Shown one piece after another: positions 26,977-35,648 of a stretch of DNA of 64,000 nucleotides (positions within the stretch are counted from its first letter, which is position 1; each line of letters starts with the position of its first letter). The position numbers were made by a program, and so were the translations under genes. This stretch comes from an uncultured Pelagibacteraceae bacterium. GTDB taxonomy: Bacteria; Pseudomonadota; Alphaproteobacteria; Pelagibacterales; Pelagibacteraceae. Where the stretch lies: the NCBI GenBank assembly GCA_902635665.1, contig CACPOX010000001.1, positions 1-64,000 of the forward strand. The letters run 5' to 3'. Below the pieces are notes generated by a model, which worked only from the letters and a program-made list of their open reading frames with translations, was not told the origin of the DNA and ran no database searches.

Positions 26977-27498
26977 GTAACAAATACCCTAACAGAGTAT
27001 GGCATTATATCAAAAGCGTTACATTGGCTCAGCGCTATTATTCTTTTTATACAAATACCTTTGGGTTTTTACCTAGTTGATTTAGATTTTGGTGATCAAA
27101 GAATAACTATTGAAGATATTCACGTTACGTTAGGTTTAACTGTTTTTTATATAATAATAATAAGGTTAATAAATAATATACTTAACCCAACTCCAAAATT
27201 AGATCCAAGTATTTTTAAAGGACAAAGATTTCTCGCAAAGATGAATCATGTGCTTTTATATGTTGCTATTTTAGCAATAACAATTTCAGGAATTTTAAAA
27301 AAATTATTTAACGGGGAAACATTAACAATATTGTTTAGAGAAATTCAAATTAATGAAAATTTTGATTTAGCAGATCAATTTTATGAAATTCATATTCTTT
27401 CAAATTATACCCTTATCGGTTTAATAGTGCTTCATATAACTGCTGTTATTATTCACAAACTATTTTTTGGGGACAATTTATTAAAAAGAATTCTTTAA
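26971..27498 (+). CDS. Cytochrome b561
   Basis: Inner-membrane di-haem b protein, 175 residues with four transmembrane helices and haem-ligand histidines in KALHWLSA (helix 1), IHVTLGL, MNHVLLYV and LHITAVIIHK. Prokaryotic b561 passes electrons between quinol and periplasmic acceptors or superoxide. The start codon overlaps that of the divergent cytochrome c' gene; no alternative Met occurs before helix 1 is finished. Confidence 0.88.
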   Translation: MHVTNTLTEYGIISKALHWLSAIILFIQIPLGFYLVDLDFGDQRITIEDIHVTLGLTVFYIIIIRLINNILNPTPKLDPSIFKGQRFLAKMNHVLLYVAILAITISGILKKLFNGETLTILFREIQINENFDLADQFYEIHILSNYTLIGLIVLHITAVIIHKLFFGDNLLKRIL

Positions 27499-27500
27499 TC

Positions 27501-27938
27501 TTAATGACAAGCAATTCCAAACTTTTTTAATCTCCAATAATTATAAGGCCAGGGAGTTAAAAAACCTACAATCAGCATTATTGGCACCACCCACCATGTT
27601 AAAATTGCGCCTCCAGTTAAAACATAGTCAGTTAAATTCATCATAATTTCCATACTAATCATTGAAATTAAACTCATACCACAAGCTGTTTTGAATGCGT
27701 TATCAAAATTAAAATTTTGTGTCATTAAAATTATTGTTTCTAAAATAATACTTGTGATCAATCCGTTAATGATTGCTAAAATCATTATTCCTAAAACTGG
27801 AAAAGGAATTTGAGTTAATTGAAAAAATAATATTGTTCCAAAATCTCCAATTGCACAACCAAGTACACACCAAGCTGTATTTTTTGCGCTTCTTTTCCAG
27901 GTATGTCTACAAGACCAATGAAATGTAGAGGTATTCAT
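27501..27938 (-). CDS. DUF4396 membrane protein
   Basis: 145 residues, four transmembrane helices after a Cys/His/Trp-rich N-terminus (HWSCRHTWKRSAKNTAWC), the DUF4396 signature, which may bind a metal. The C-terminal helix ends TPWPYNYWRLKKFG. Family function unknown, often discussed with copper proteins. Stop lies two bases from the convergent b561 stop. Confidence 0.8.
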   Translation of the reverse strand: MNTSTFHWSCRHTWKRSAKNTAWCVLGCAIGDFGTILFFQLTQIPFPVLGIMILAIINGLITSIILETIILMTQNFNFDNAFKTACGMSLISMISMEIMMNLTDYVLTGGAILTWWVVPIMLIVGFLTPWPYNYWRLKKFGIACH

Positions 27939-27960
27939 TATAATTTGATATTAATGATAA

Positions 27961-28644
27961 ATGATTTTTAGACAAGTTTTCGATAATAAATCATCAACCT
28001 ATACTTATTTAATTGCATCGGCAAAAGGTCGCGAGGCAGTCATAATTGATCCAGTAATTGAGAATGTTGAAAGCTACATAAAGTTACTTAAAGAATTAGA
28101 TTTAAAACTAGTTAGGGTAATAGATACCCATATTCATGCTGATCATATAACTGGTGCAAGTAAACTCAAGCAAGCAACAAATTGCTCTACACTTATGGGG
28201 GAACATACGCCTGCTGATGCAGTAGAAATTAAAGTAAAAGATGATGAAATAATAAAAATTGACCAAATAGAAATTAAAGCGATGTATACACCCGGTCATA
28301 CTTCTGACAGCTATAGTTTCTTAATGGATAAATATTTGTTTTCAGGAGATACTCTTTTAATTAATGGAACCGGTAGAACAGATTTTCAAAACGGAAGTTC
28401 AAAAGATGCTTATAATTCGATCTTTAATAGATTATTAAAATTACCTGAGGACACCATTTTGTATCCTGGTCATGATTACAACGGCAAAGAATCTAGCACA
28501 ATTGGAAATGAAAAAAAATTTAATCCAAGATTGCAGGTTAAAAATGTTGATGAGTATGTTGAGCTTATGTCAAACTTAAATTTAGCAAAACCACAATTAA
28601 TAGATATCAATGTAAGTAGAAATATTAAGTTAGGTGCTAATTAA
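27961..28644 (+). CDS. Metallo-beta-lactamase-fold persulfide dioxygenase (ETHE1-like)
   Basis: Oxidises glutathione persulfide to sulfite with one iron. 227 residues: metal motif THIHADHITG, then PGHTSDS, FSGDTLLI and PGHDYNG; the GTGRTDF loop marks the ETHE1/SdoA subgroup. Cytosolic. The short C-terminus lacks a fused rhodanese. Convergent 8-base overlap with azlD. Confidence 0.87.
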   Translation: MIFRQVFDNKSSTYTYLIASAKGREAVIIDPVIENVESYIKLLKELDLKLVRVIDTHIHADHITGASKLKQATNCSTLMGEHTPADAVEIKVKDDEIIKIDQIEIKAMYTPGHTSDSYSFLMDKYLFSGDTLLINGTGRTDFQNGSSKDAYNSIFNRLLKLPEDTILYPGHDYNGKESSTIGNEKKFNPRLQVKNVDEYVELMSNLNLAKPQLIDINVSRNIKLGAN

Positions 28645-28954
28645 ATACAACAAATATTAAAAACCAATAAGAAACTAATCCGGCTGAAATTGTTGCAATA
28701 ATATTTTTTGAAAAATAACCTACAATTACAGCAACTAATGCTCCAAAAATTTTAGGATCATTCATTTCTATAAAAGTTCCAAAATCATTTATAAATATTC
28801 CTGGAAATATTATTGCTGGGAATACTGCAGAAGGAACATATTCCAACACTGCTTTAATTTTATCTCCCAACATATCTCTACTTATTAAAGCGATCATAGT
28901 CATTCTAGTAAAGTAAGTTAATATTCCAGCAAAAATTATTGCAGTAAGAGTCAT
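28637..28954 (-). CDS. azlD: AzlD branched-chain amino acid export subunit
   Basis: 105 residues, three to four hydrophobic helices; ILTYFTRMTMIAL and YVPSAVFPAIIFPG are AzlD features. Forms the small partner of AzlC in exporting branched-chain amino acids. Start overlaps the azlC stop by four bases (ATGA). Confidence 0.87.
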   Translation of the reverse strand: MTLTAIIFAGILTYFTRMTMIALISRDMLGDKIKAVLEYVPSAVFPAIIFPGIFINDFGTFIEMNDPKIFGALVAVIVGYFSKNIIATISAGLVSYWFLIFVVFN

Positions 28955-29637
28955 TTTTTTAACCTCAATAATAGTGCAGCTACAAATAGAGCAATTATGG
29001 GTGAAATAATTATGTAGGATTTAAATGGAGCATCAAAAAATAACAGTGAACTTAAACCACAAGTAATCATTACAATTACATGATCTAATTTTTTTAAATC
29101 CTGAACAACAATTGCTATAAATGTTAAAGGAATTGCAAATTTTAACCCAAGTTCTTCTGGAACAAATGAACCTAAAACAATACCTGATAAGGTTGCAATT
29201 TGCCAACATACCCACATTGTGCAACCAGTACCAATTAAATGATAATGTAAAAATTCTTCATTTCTATTTTTTTTGAAAAATTTATTAGACTCAGCAAATC
29301 CTTGATCTACAACAACATAAGAAATTAATAATTTTTTTATAAAAGATAATTTTTCTAAATATTCAGATAAAACTGCTCCATATAACAGATGTCGAGAATT
29401 TATAATACCAACAGAAGCAACCGCAACTAAACTAGATGCGCCTCCTGATAACAATTGTAAAAATACTATCTGCGAAGCTCCTCCAAAAATTATGAAAGAC
29501 ATTGCGTAGACCAAATATGGGTGAAATCCAAGTTCGACCCCGATTGCTCCACAAATTATTCCAAATGGAATTACTGAAAGCATATGCGGAGAAATATCCA
29601 ACATCCCTCTAGTAAATAATTGTTTTTTGGTAAGCAT
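28951..29637 (-). CDS. azlC: AzlC branched-chain amino acid export permease
   Basis: 228 residues, about seven hydrophobic helices. Typical features: PFGIICGAIGVELGFHP, MSFIIFGGASQIVFLQLL and SRHLLYGAVLSEYL. With AzlD it exports leucine, isoleucine or analogues. Lies 12 bases after the iron transporter ATPase gene. Confidence 0.9.
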   Translation of the reverse strand: MLTKKQLFTRGMLDISPHMLSVIPFGIICGAIGVELGFHPYLVYAMSFIIFGGASQIVFLQLLSGGASSLVAVASVGIINSRHLLYGAVLSEYLEKLSFIKKLLISYVVVDQGFAESNKFFKKNRNEEFLHYHLIGTGCTMWVCWQIATLSGIVLGSFVPEELGLKFAIPLTFIAIVVQDLKKLDHVIVMITCGLSSLLFFDAPFKSYIIISPIIALFVAALLLRLKK

Positions 29638-29649
29638 TTAGCTGTTTTA

Positions 29650-30711
29650 TTAAAAACAAACTATGTGATCAATATTAATCGGTCTTTTAATTCCAAACTT
29701 TTCGTCAGCTTCATGTTGATGTTCGTGATGGGAATGGACAAAAACTGGAATTAATAAATCGCTATTGGTTTTTAAAGTATAGATAAAGTTTGTTCCTCTA
29801 AATTTTCGATCAACTACTTCTAGCTTTAGATTACTTTTATCGTCATGCTCAAGGTCCTCTGGTTGTAATAATAATTGAACATTTGAACCTTTTGGATAAT
29901 GCTTAATAAAATTACCCTTAATTGTTCCAAGATCGTCATTTTCTAATGAATTTTCTCCTGTTACTTTTGCTGGAATTAAAATTCCACGATTTAAAAAATT
30001 TACTACTTCGACTGAATTTGGAAAATGATAAACATTATAAGGATCATCAAACTGTTTAATTTGACCATCTAATATAATTGCACATTTGCTACCAAGATAA
30101 AAAGCTTCATAGGAGTCATGAGTAACAATTATTGTTGTAATTTTTAATTTGCTTAATAATTTTTTTAATCTTACTTGAATTTCTTCTTTAAAACTTTGGT
30201 CTACATTAGATAGCGGTTCATCTAAAAGCAAAAGATCAGGTTGAGTTAATAACGATCTTGCAAGTGAAGCTCTTTGCGCCTCCCCTGCGCTAATTTCATG
30301 AGGAAATTTTGGTAATATTTTTTTTATATCAAGAAAATCTATAATCTCCTTAAAACTAAGCTTTTTTTTTCTTTTTCCTTTATTTCTCTCTGCGCCTAAT
30401 AAAATATTTTTTTCAACTGTGTAATGAGGAAATAAACTGTTGTCCTGAAAAGCTAAAGATATGTTTCTATCTTCAGGTTCTACATTTTTATCTTTAGACG
30501 ATAATAATTTTCCGTTCAATTTTATTGAACCTTTATCAATTTTTTCTAAACCAGCTATAGTTCTAAGTATTGTAGTTTTTCCAATTCCTGATGGACCAAG
30601 AATACACAAAGTATCCCCTTCTTTTTCAATAGCAAAAGATGCATTCTTGACTTTAATCTTTCCACCTATAGTGAAATCAACATTTTTAATCTCTAAATAA
30701 CTATCGCTCAT
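29650..30711 (-). CDS. fbpC: Iron(III) ABC transporter ATPase (FbpC-type)
   Basis: 353 residues. Walker A GPSGIGKTT, signature region ISAGEAQRASLARSLL (variant of LSGGQ), Walker B LLLLDEPLSNVD, switch His in VTHDS. The C-terminal TOBE region ends with an unusual His-rich stretch, FVHSHHEHQHEADEKFG, which might bind metal. Eleven-base overlap with the permease gene. Energises uptake of ferric iron together with the permease and binding protein upstream. Confidence 0.9.
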   Translation of the reverse strand: MSDSYLEIKNVDFTIGGKIKVKNASFAIEKEGDTLCILGPSGIGKTTILRTIAGLEKIDKGSIKLNGKLLSSKDKNVEPEDRNISLAFQDNSLFPHYTVEKNILLGAERNKGKRKKKLSFKEIIDFLDIKKILPKFPHEISAGEAQRASLARSLLTQPDLLLLDEPLSNVDQSFKEEIQVRLKKLLSKLKITTIIVTHDSYEAFYLGSKCAIILDGQIKQFDDPYNVYHFPNSVEVVNFLNRGILIPAKVTGENSLENDDLGTIKGNFIKHYPKGSNVQLLLQPEDLEHDDKSNLKLEVVDRKFRGTNFIYTLKTNSDLLIPVFVHSHHEHQHEADEKFGIKRPINIDHIVCF

Positions 30712-32329
30712 TTTCCCTCAGTATATATTTAGATGTAAGCATTATAAATAGACTTGCAATCAAAATTAAAAATAATGAAGGAACAGCTGCGGCTTCTAAT
30801 AAGTCTTCTGAAGCAGATATATAAGCTGTAGTTGCAAATGTTTCAAAATTAAAAGGTCTTAAAATCAAAGTGATTGGCAATTCTCTTATTATTTCTAAAG
30901 AAATTAGTATTCCAACAAATAAAAGAGAGTTTCTTAAGAAAGGTAAATGAATATTCATGAAAGTTTTCTTTTTAGAGTAACCAAGCAAATATGAACTTTC
31001 ATCAACGGAAATATTTATTTTCTCATAACCAGATTTTATTCCGTTAAAAGCTAAAGAATAGAATCTTACAAAATAAACTAGGACAAGTCCTAGAATAGAA
31101 CCAATAAACATTTTTTTAATAGATAAAAAACCTAGTGCTTTTACAACATTGTCATCAAACCAAGCAATAAAAGTTATAAATGCTACTGCTAAAATTACTC
31201 CTGGAATTGCATAACCAGAAATAGATAAAGTAGACAAAACGTTTAAAGTTTTATTTTTAGAAACTCTATTTCCATAATTAGAAATTAAAGAAAAAATTAT
31301 TAAAACTAAGCTTGATAATAACACTAAGTACAAGGTGTTTAATGTTAAAGTTACTACTGGAATATCAAAAAGATTTTCAGGAAATTTTAAAGTCCAATAA
31401 AGCATTTGACTTAGTGGAAATAAAAAACTTAGGAAAAAAACTAAGAAGCAAATTAAAAACGCAAAAAATGCTTTACTTCCTGATAGTTGGATTTTTTCTT
31501 TTTGTTTAAATCCTCCTTTAGTATTTGCGTGATACCTTGCCTTCTTTCTAGATAAATTTTCTAAAATAAATATTGCAAAAATGAATAAAAGAAGAAAAAA
31601 AGATATCCTATTTGAGAAAGCTAAGTCATCAAATGTAATCCAAGAATTATAAATACCTGTTGTTAAAGTATTTATAGAAAAGAAATCAACCGCCCCAAAT
31701 TCGGCTAAAGTTTCCATCGCAACTAGAGAAAGGCCTGCAACAATTGCTGGTCTAGCGGCAGGTAAAATTAAGAAATAAAAAGATTTTGCTTTTGAAAATC
31801 CTAAATTTCTACCTAAATCAATTAAATTTTGAGATTGATACTGAAATGATGCTCTTGAGAGAATATAAACATAAGCAAACAGTGAAAAAGATAGAGAAAG
31901 TACAGCTCCTATCAGACCATCAAACTTTGGAATACTTTGATTATAATTTGCCTCTCCAAACAAATTTTTCAATATCGAATATAAAGTTCCATAATTTTCA
32001 AAGAAAGCTGTCAATGAATATGCGTAAATATAAGGAGGTACAGCAAAAGATAATATAAGTGCCCATTTAAAAAAATTACTAAAAGGAAATTTATAAAAAG
32101 AAACTAAATAAGCCGTACTGGTTCCAATTAAAAAAGTTAAAACTAAAACACTAATCAGCAAAACTAGTGAATTAAAAATATATTCAAACAAAAAGGTATC
32201 TTTTAGAATTTGATAATAATTTGATGTATCCTCAAAAAAACTAGTAAATACAGTTACAATTGGTATAGCAACAAAAATTGATACCAGTAAAGAACTTAAA
32301 AACCAAAAATTAATTTTTTTTAAATACAT
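30701..32329 (-). CDS. fbpB: Iron(III) ABC transporter permease (FbpB-type, fused two-domain)
   Basis: 542 residues, about 12 transmembrane helices, two permease halves each with an EAA-like loop (ARNLGFSKAKSFYFLILPAARP form in the first; SYLLGYSKKKTFMNIHLPF in the second). I take the ATG at 32329; a TTG six codons earlier is in frame but lies in the stem-loop region. It imports iron released from the periplasmic FbpA-type protein. Confidence 0.9.
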   Translation of the reverse strand: MYLKKINFWFLSSLLVSIFVAIPIVTVFTSFFEDTSNYYQILKDTFLFEYIFNSLVLLISVLVLTFLIGTSTAYLVSFYKFPFSNFFKWALILSFAVPPYIYAYSLTAFFENYGTLYSILKNLFGEANYNQSIPKFDGLIGAVLSLSFSLFAYVYILSRASFQYQSQNLIDLGRNLGFSKAKSFYFLILPAARPAIVAGLSLVAMETLAEFGAVDFFSINTLTTGIYNSWITFDDLAFSNRISFFLLLFIFAIFILENLSRKKARYHANTKGGFKQKEKIQLSGSKAFFAFLICFLVFFLSFLFPLSQMLYWTLKFPENLFDIPVVTLTLNTLYLVLLSSLVLIIFSLISNYGNRVSKNKTLNVLSTLSISGYAIPGVILAVAFITFIAWFDDNVVKALGFLSIKKMFIGSILGLVLVYFVRFYSLAFNGIKSGYEKINISVDESSYLLGYSKKKTFMNIHLPFLRNSLLFVGILISLEIIRELPITLILRPFNFETFATTAYISASEDLLEAAAVPSLFLILIASLFIMLTSKYILRENER

Positions 32330-32345
32330 TTTTACCCTTTTTTTC

Positions 32346-32396
32346 AAGTGAACATAATCAATAGTAGGGTAAATAACTATTGAGTTATGTTCACTT
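32346..32396 (-). terminator. Long stem-loop between binding protein/Cys protein and permease
   Basis: AAGTGAACATAATCAATAGT pairs with ACTATTGAGTTATGTTCACTT (12 + 7 base pairs with a one-base bulge, 10-base loop). On the coding (minus) strand no U-run follows, so an RNA-stabilising or attenuating role is more likely than full termination. It would favour the binding protein over permease and ATPase. Confidence 0.75.
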
Positions 32397-32404
32397 TTTG
32401 AAAA

Positions 32405-32599
32405 TTAACTTTTTAAATCAAAAACATTAATGACACGATCAATATCATCATTTTCGATCTCAGATAATTTTCTATTATTTATTTTTTTTTTAATTTTTTC
32501 ACATTGTGACAAGCATGGCTCACAAGTTATCTGACCCTCTAGAGAACCACTCTCGCCTGGAGAAATGTCTAAATTAAAATTAAATAAATTCTTTCTCAC
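32405..32599 (-). CDS. Small cysteine-motif protein in the iron transporter operon
   Basis: 64 residues, GTG start five bases after an AAGGA that overlaps the end of the binding-protein gene. Cys26, Cys29 and Cys33 form a CxxCxxxC motif (ITCEPCLSQCEK) followed by a charged helix. Such a motif could bind iron, zinc or an Fe-S cluster. No family recognised. Its place in a probably Fur-controlled operon suggests a role in iron handling, by inference. Confidence 0.6.
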   Translation of the reverse strand: MRKNLFNFNLDISPGESGSLEGQITCEPCLSQCEKIKKKINNRKLSEIENDDIDRVINVFDLKS

Positions 32600-32606
32600 T
32601 TGTTCC

Positions 32607-33635
32607 TTACTTCCATCCAGCAGCTGTCATTACCTCTAATGCAGCAGCTTGATTTTTTCCATAGCTTGAAACTTTAGTTGTTAAATCTTGTTTAAAATCT
32701 AATCCTAAATTATTCACTACTAATGGACTTGGAGATACCCCAGCTATCATTGGAAACTCAAAAGTATTATTTGTAAAATGTTCCTGAGCCTCTGGTGATA
32801 ATAAAAAGTCAACAAGAGCGATAGCATTTGCTTTATTAGGAGCTCCTTTTACTAAAGCTGCACAACTAATATTCATGTGTGTTCCTCTATCATTTTGATT
32901 AGGAAAAAATGCCTTAACTTTTTTAGCAGCAGCTTGTTGTTCTGCTCCTTTATTACCAGATAGCATTAGTGCCAAGTAATATGTATTAGCTACAGCAATA
33001 TCAGCTTCTCCAGCTGCAACTGCCATAATTTGAGCTCTGTCGTTTCCTTTTGGTGTTCTTGCCATATTAGCAACAACTCCTTTAGACCATTCAGCAGCAG
33101 CTTTCTTTCCATTATTCTCAATCAATGAAGCTACAAGAGATTTGTTATAAATGTTGCTTGATTTTCTAATTACTAATCTGCCTTTCCATTTTGGATCAGC
33201 TAGACCTTCATATGTAAGACCTGATAATTCAGCACCACTAACTCTTTCTGGTGAATAGTAAATTATTCTTGCTCTTTTAGCTACTCCTACCCAGTGTGTA
33301 GTTCTAAAATTTTTTGGAACAGAAGATTTAATTGTCGGTGACACCAAACCACTTTGAGTCATTCCTTTAGCCTTGAAAGCTCCACATCTTCCAGCATCAG
33401 CAGTAATATAAAGATCAGCTGAAGAGTCAGTCCCCTCTTCAATCATTCTTTTTTCTAATGCACTGGCCTTTCCATTAATCAGGTTTACTTTAATTCCAGT
33501 TTTGTTGGTAAATTTGCTATAAAGCTCACTATCTGCTTTGTAATGTCTTGCATTGAAGATATTTACTTCATTTGCAATCGCAAAAGACGAGACTATTAAA
33601 GAAACAAATAAACTTATTATTGTTACTTTTTTCAT
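32607..33635 (-). CDS. fbpA: Iron(III) ABC transporter substrate-binding protein
   Basis: Periplasmic ferric-ion binding protein (FutA/IdiA/SfuA group), 342 residues with signal peptide (about 1-21, ending SFAIA). The N-terminal FNARHYKADSELYSKF (normally YSxRHY) and the tandem Tyr in ANTYYLALML are the usual iron-ligand regions. First gene of the operon under two Fur-like boxes. Confidence 0.92.
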   Translation of the reverse strand: MKKVTIISLFVSLIVSSFAIANEVNIFNARHYKADSELYSKFTNKTGIKVNLINGKASALEKRMIEEGTDSSADLYITADAGRCGAFKAKGMTQSGLVSPTIKSSVPKNFRTTHWVGVAKRARIIYYSPERVSGAELSGLTYEGLADPKWKGRLVIRKSSNIYNKSLVASLIENNGKKAAAEWSKGVVANMARTPKGNDRAQIMAVAAGEADIAVANTYYLALMLSGNKGAEQQAAAKKVKAFFPNQNDRGTHMNISCAALVKGAPNKANAIALVDFLLSPEAQEHFTNNTFEFPMIAGVSPSPLVVNNLGLDFKQDLTTKVSSYGKNQAAALEVMTAAGWK

Positions 33636-33663
33636 TGTATCCTTTTCTTTACCCTAATTGATT

Positions 33664-33706
33664 TGCGAATGAGAATTATTCTCAATGCGAATGATTATCA
33701 ATCGCA
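33664..33706 (-). promoter_or_regulatory. Tandem Fur-like boxes upstream of fbpA
   Basis: TGAGAATTATTCTCA (33670-33684, perfect 7-1-7 palindrome) and TGCGAATGATTATCA (33686-33700), inside a longer near-palindrome up to 33706. The direct repeat TGCGAATGA recurs 22 bases apart (33664 and 33686), two helical turns. They resemble the Fur consensus TGATAATNATTATCA. Iron repression of the fbp operon is expected; the regulator could be Fur or a Fur-like protein, not encoded here. Confidence 0.7.
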
Positions 33707-33758
33707 TATTTTGTCGCAGAATACAAGGATTATTTTATATTATTTATAGAGGGTATTT

Positions 33759-34646
33759 TTATTTCCAGTCGCCTATTTTACTGAATAAGAAATTTCTAAA
33801 AGCTTGGACTCTAGCTGTATTTTTTAATGATTGAGGGTATACAAAATGAGCTTCAGTTATAGGACCTTCTACTTTTGGAAGTACTTTAATTATATTACTA
33901 GTATTTGAAACTAAATATTCTGGCAATGCTGCCAAACCCACTCCGGACTCAACGCCATATAATAAACCACTAACACTATTAACCTTCATAATAGATTTTC
34001 TTTTTTTTCCATCATGCATTCCTATTTTTAAAGCCCAATCAGGATTATAAACTGGCGAAGGAGCACCTTTTCCAAATGAAATAAATTTATGTTTGTTTAA
34101 ATCATTAACTGTTTTTGGCATCCCATTTTTTTCTAAGTATTTATTTGATCCATAAATATAATACTTAATATCAACTAATTTTTTCTGAATATAATTAAGC
34201 TGTTTTGGTCTTCTCATAAAAATTCCAATATCAGCTTGACGAGTACTCAAATCTAATTCTTTATCATCAAAAACGAGTTCAATCTCAATTTCTGGATTAA
34301 GTGTCATAAATTCTTGAATTCTTGGTGTTAACCAATGTGTTCCAAAACTTCTTACAGTTGTAATTGTTAATTTTCCTGTTGGTTTGCTCTTTTGATCACC
34401 TAATGATGTTTCAACTTCTTTAAGTTTGCTAATCACCTCATGAGCAGTTTTAAAAACATATTCTCCATTTTGTGTGAGGGTTAAGCCTCTTGCATGTCTT
34501 TCAAACAACTGCACTTTTAAATCTTGTTCTAATGATTGTATTTGTCTGCTAATTGCTGATTGGCTAAGATTTAAATTAACAGTAGCATTCGTAAAGCTTC
34601 CAGCTTCTGCTACAGCATGAAAAATTTTTAATTTATCCCAATCCAT
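33759..34646 (-). CDS. LysR-family transcriptional regulator
   Basis: 295 residues. N-terminal winged helix (1-60; FHAVAEAGSFTNATVNLNLSQSAISRQI) and a periplasmic-binding-protein-like effector domain (90-290). Its start overlaps the acuI stop (TAATG), so it is cotranscribed with acuI and folE. LysR genes usually control neighbours; candidate targets are acuI or the divergent/adjacent iron operon. Ligand unknown. Confidence 0.88.
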   Translation of the reverse strand: MDWDKLKIFHAVAEAGSFTNATVNLNLSQSAISRQIQSLEQDLKVQLFERHARGLTLTQNGEYVFKTAHEVISKLKEVETSLGDQKSKPTGKLTITTVRSFGTHWLTPRIQEFMTLNPEIEIELVFDDKELDLSTRQADIGIFMRRPKQLNYIQKKLVDIKYYIYGSNKYLEKNGMPKTVNDLNKHKFISFGKGAPSPVYNPDWALKIGMHDGKKRKSIMKVNSVSGLLYGVESGVGLAALPEYLVSNTSNIIKVLPKVEGPITEAHFVYPQSLKNTARVQAFRNFLFSKIGDWK

Positions 34647-35647
34647 TATTTATTTAAATCAACTAGTACTCTTCCAGCAATTTCACCTTTTAAAATTTTT
34701 GGATAAGTTTCAACTAATTCCTCCAAACTAACAGTTAAAACTGATTTTTCAATTAAATCAAAATCGATTAATTTAGATGCTTCTCCCCAAATAAAATCTC
34801 TTCTCTTTATGCTACAATTAGCGGAGTCCATTCCCCAAACTTTAATACCTCTTAACATAAAGGGAAGTAAATTTGTATTTAGCTCATTACTGTTTGCATT
34901 TCCACAAACTGCTATAATTCCATTTGATTTTGTTTGAGCTATTGCGTTTGCTAAAATTTTTCCACCTACAGTATCAACTACTCCATCCCATAAACCTTTA
35001 TCTATTGGTCTTGGATCTTTATCAAATTCTGCCCTATTTATAATGTTTTTAGCACCTAATGATTTTAAATAGTCTGACTTAGAATCTTTTCCGGTTACTG
35101 CAGCAACATTGTAACCTAATTTAGTTAAAGCCATAACTGCTAAACTACCAACTCCACCTGTAGCGCCAGTTACCAAAACATCGTTAACTTTTTCTCCTAA
35201 TAAAATACTTTCTCTTGCTTGAATAGCAAATGCACTCATTAAAGAAGTTAAACCTGCTGTTCCTAAAATCATTGCTTGTTTGCTAGTTAAACTATCTGGT
35301 TTTTTAACTAAAAAGTCTCCACTTACTTTTGCAATTTGTGAAAACCCTCCAAAAAAAACTTCTCCCACTCTAAAACCAGTAAGTATTACTTCATCACCTT
35401 CTTTAAATTTTGGATTATCGCTTTGAATAACAGTTCCAGAAAAATCTATTCCTGGGATATGAGGATATTCTTTAACTAATCTTCCCCCATTCTTTAGAAT
35501 CATTCCATCTTTAAAGTTTAAGTCCGAATAATCTACTTTTACAGTTACATCACCATGTTTTAAGAAACTTTTATCTAAGGATTTTACTTCACACGAAAAG
35601 TTTTCGCCTTCTTGGTTAAGGACTATTGCTTTGAATTGATCCGACAC
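34646..35647 (-). CDS. acuI: Acryloyl-CoA reductase AcuI/YhdH
   Basis: NADPH-dependent reduction of acryloyl-CoA to propionyl-CoA, which detoxifies the acrylate arm of DMSP breakdown. 333 residues of the MDR superfamily without zinc: YSDLNFKDGMILKNGGRLV, PHIPGIDFSGTV, LTGFRVGE, TGATGGVGSLAVMAL (cofactor loop). It closely follows E. coli YhdH in my memory. GTG start one base after folE. It would complement the DddP-like lyase 14 kb away. Confidence 0.88.
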   Translation of the reverse strand: MSDQFKAIVLNQEGENFSCEVKSLDKSFLKHGDVTVKVDYSDLNFKDGMILKNGGRLVKEYPHIPGIDFSGTVIQSDNPKFKEGDEVILTGFRVGEVFFGGFSQIAKVSGDFLVKKPDSLTSKQAMILGTAGLTSLMSAFAIQARESILLGEKVNDVLVTGATGGVGSLAVMALTKLGYNVAAVTGKDSKSDYLKSLGAKNIINRAEFDKDPRPIDKGLWDGVVDTVGGKILANAIAQTKSNGIIAVCGNANSNELNTNLLPFMLRGIKVWGMDSANCSIKRRDFIWGEASKLIDFDLIEKSVLTVSLEELVETYPKILKGEIAGRVLVDLNK

Positions 35648-35648
35648 A

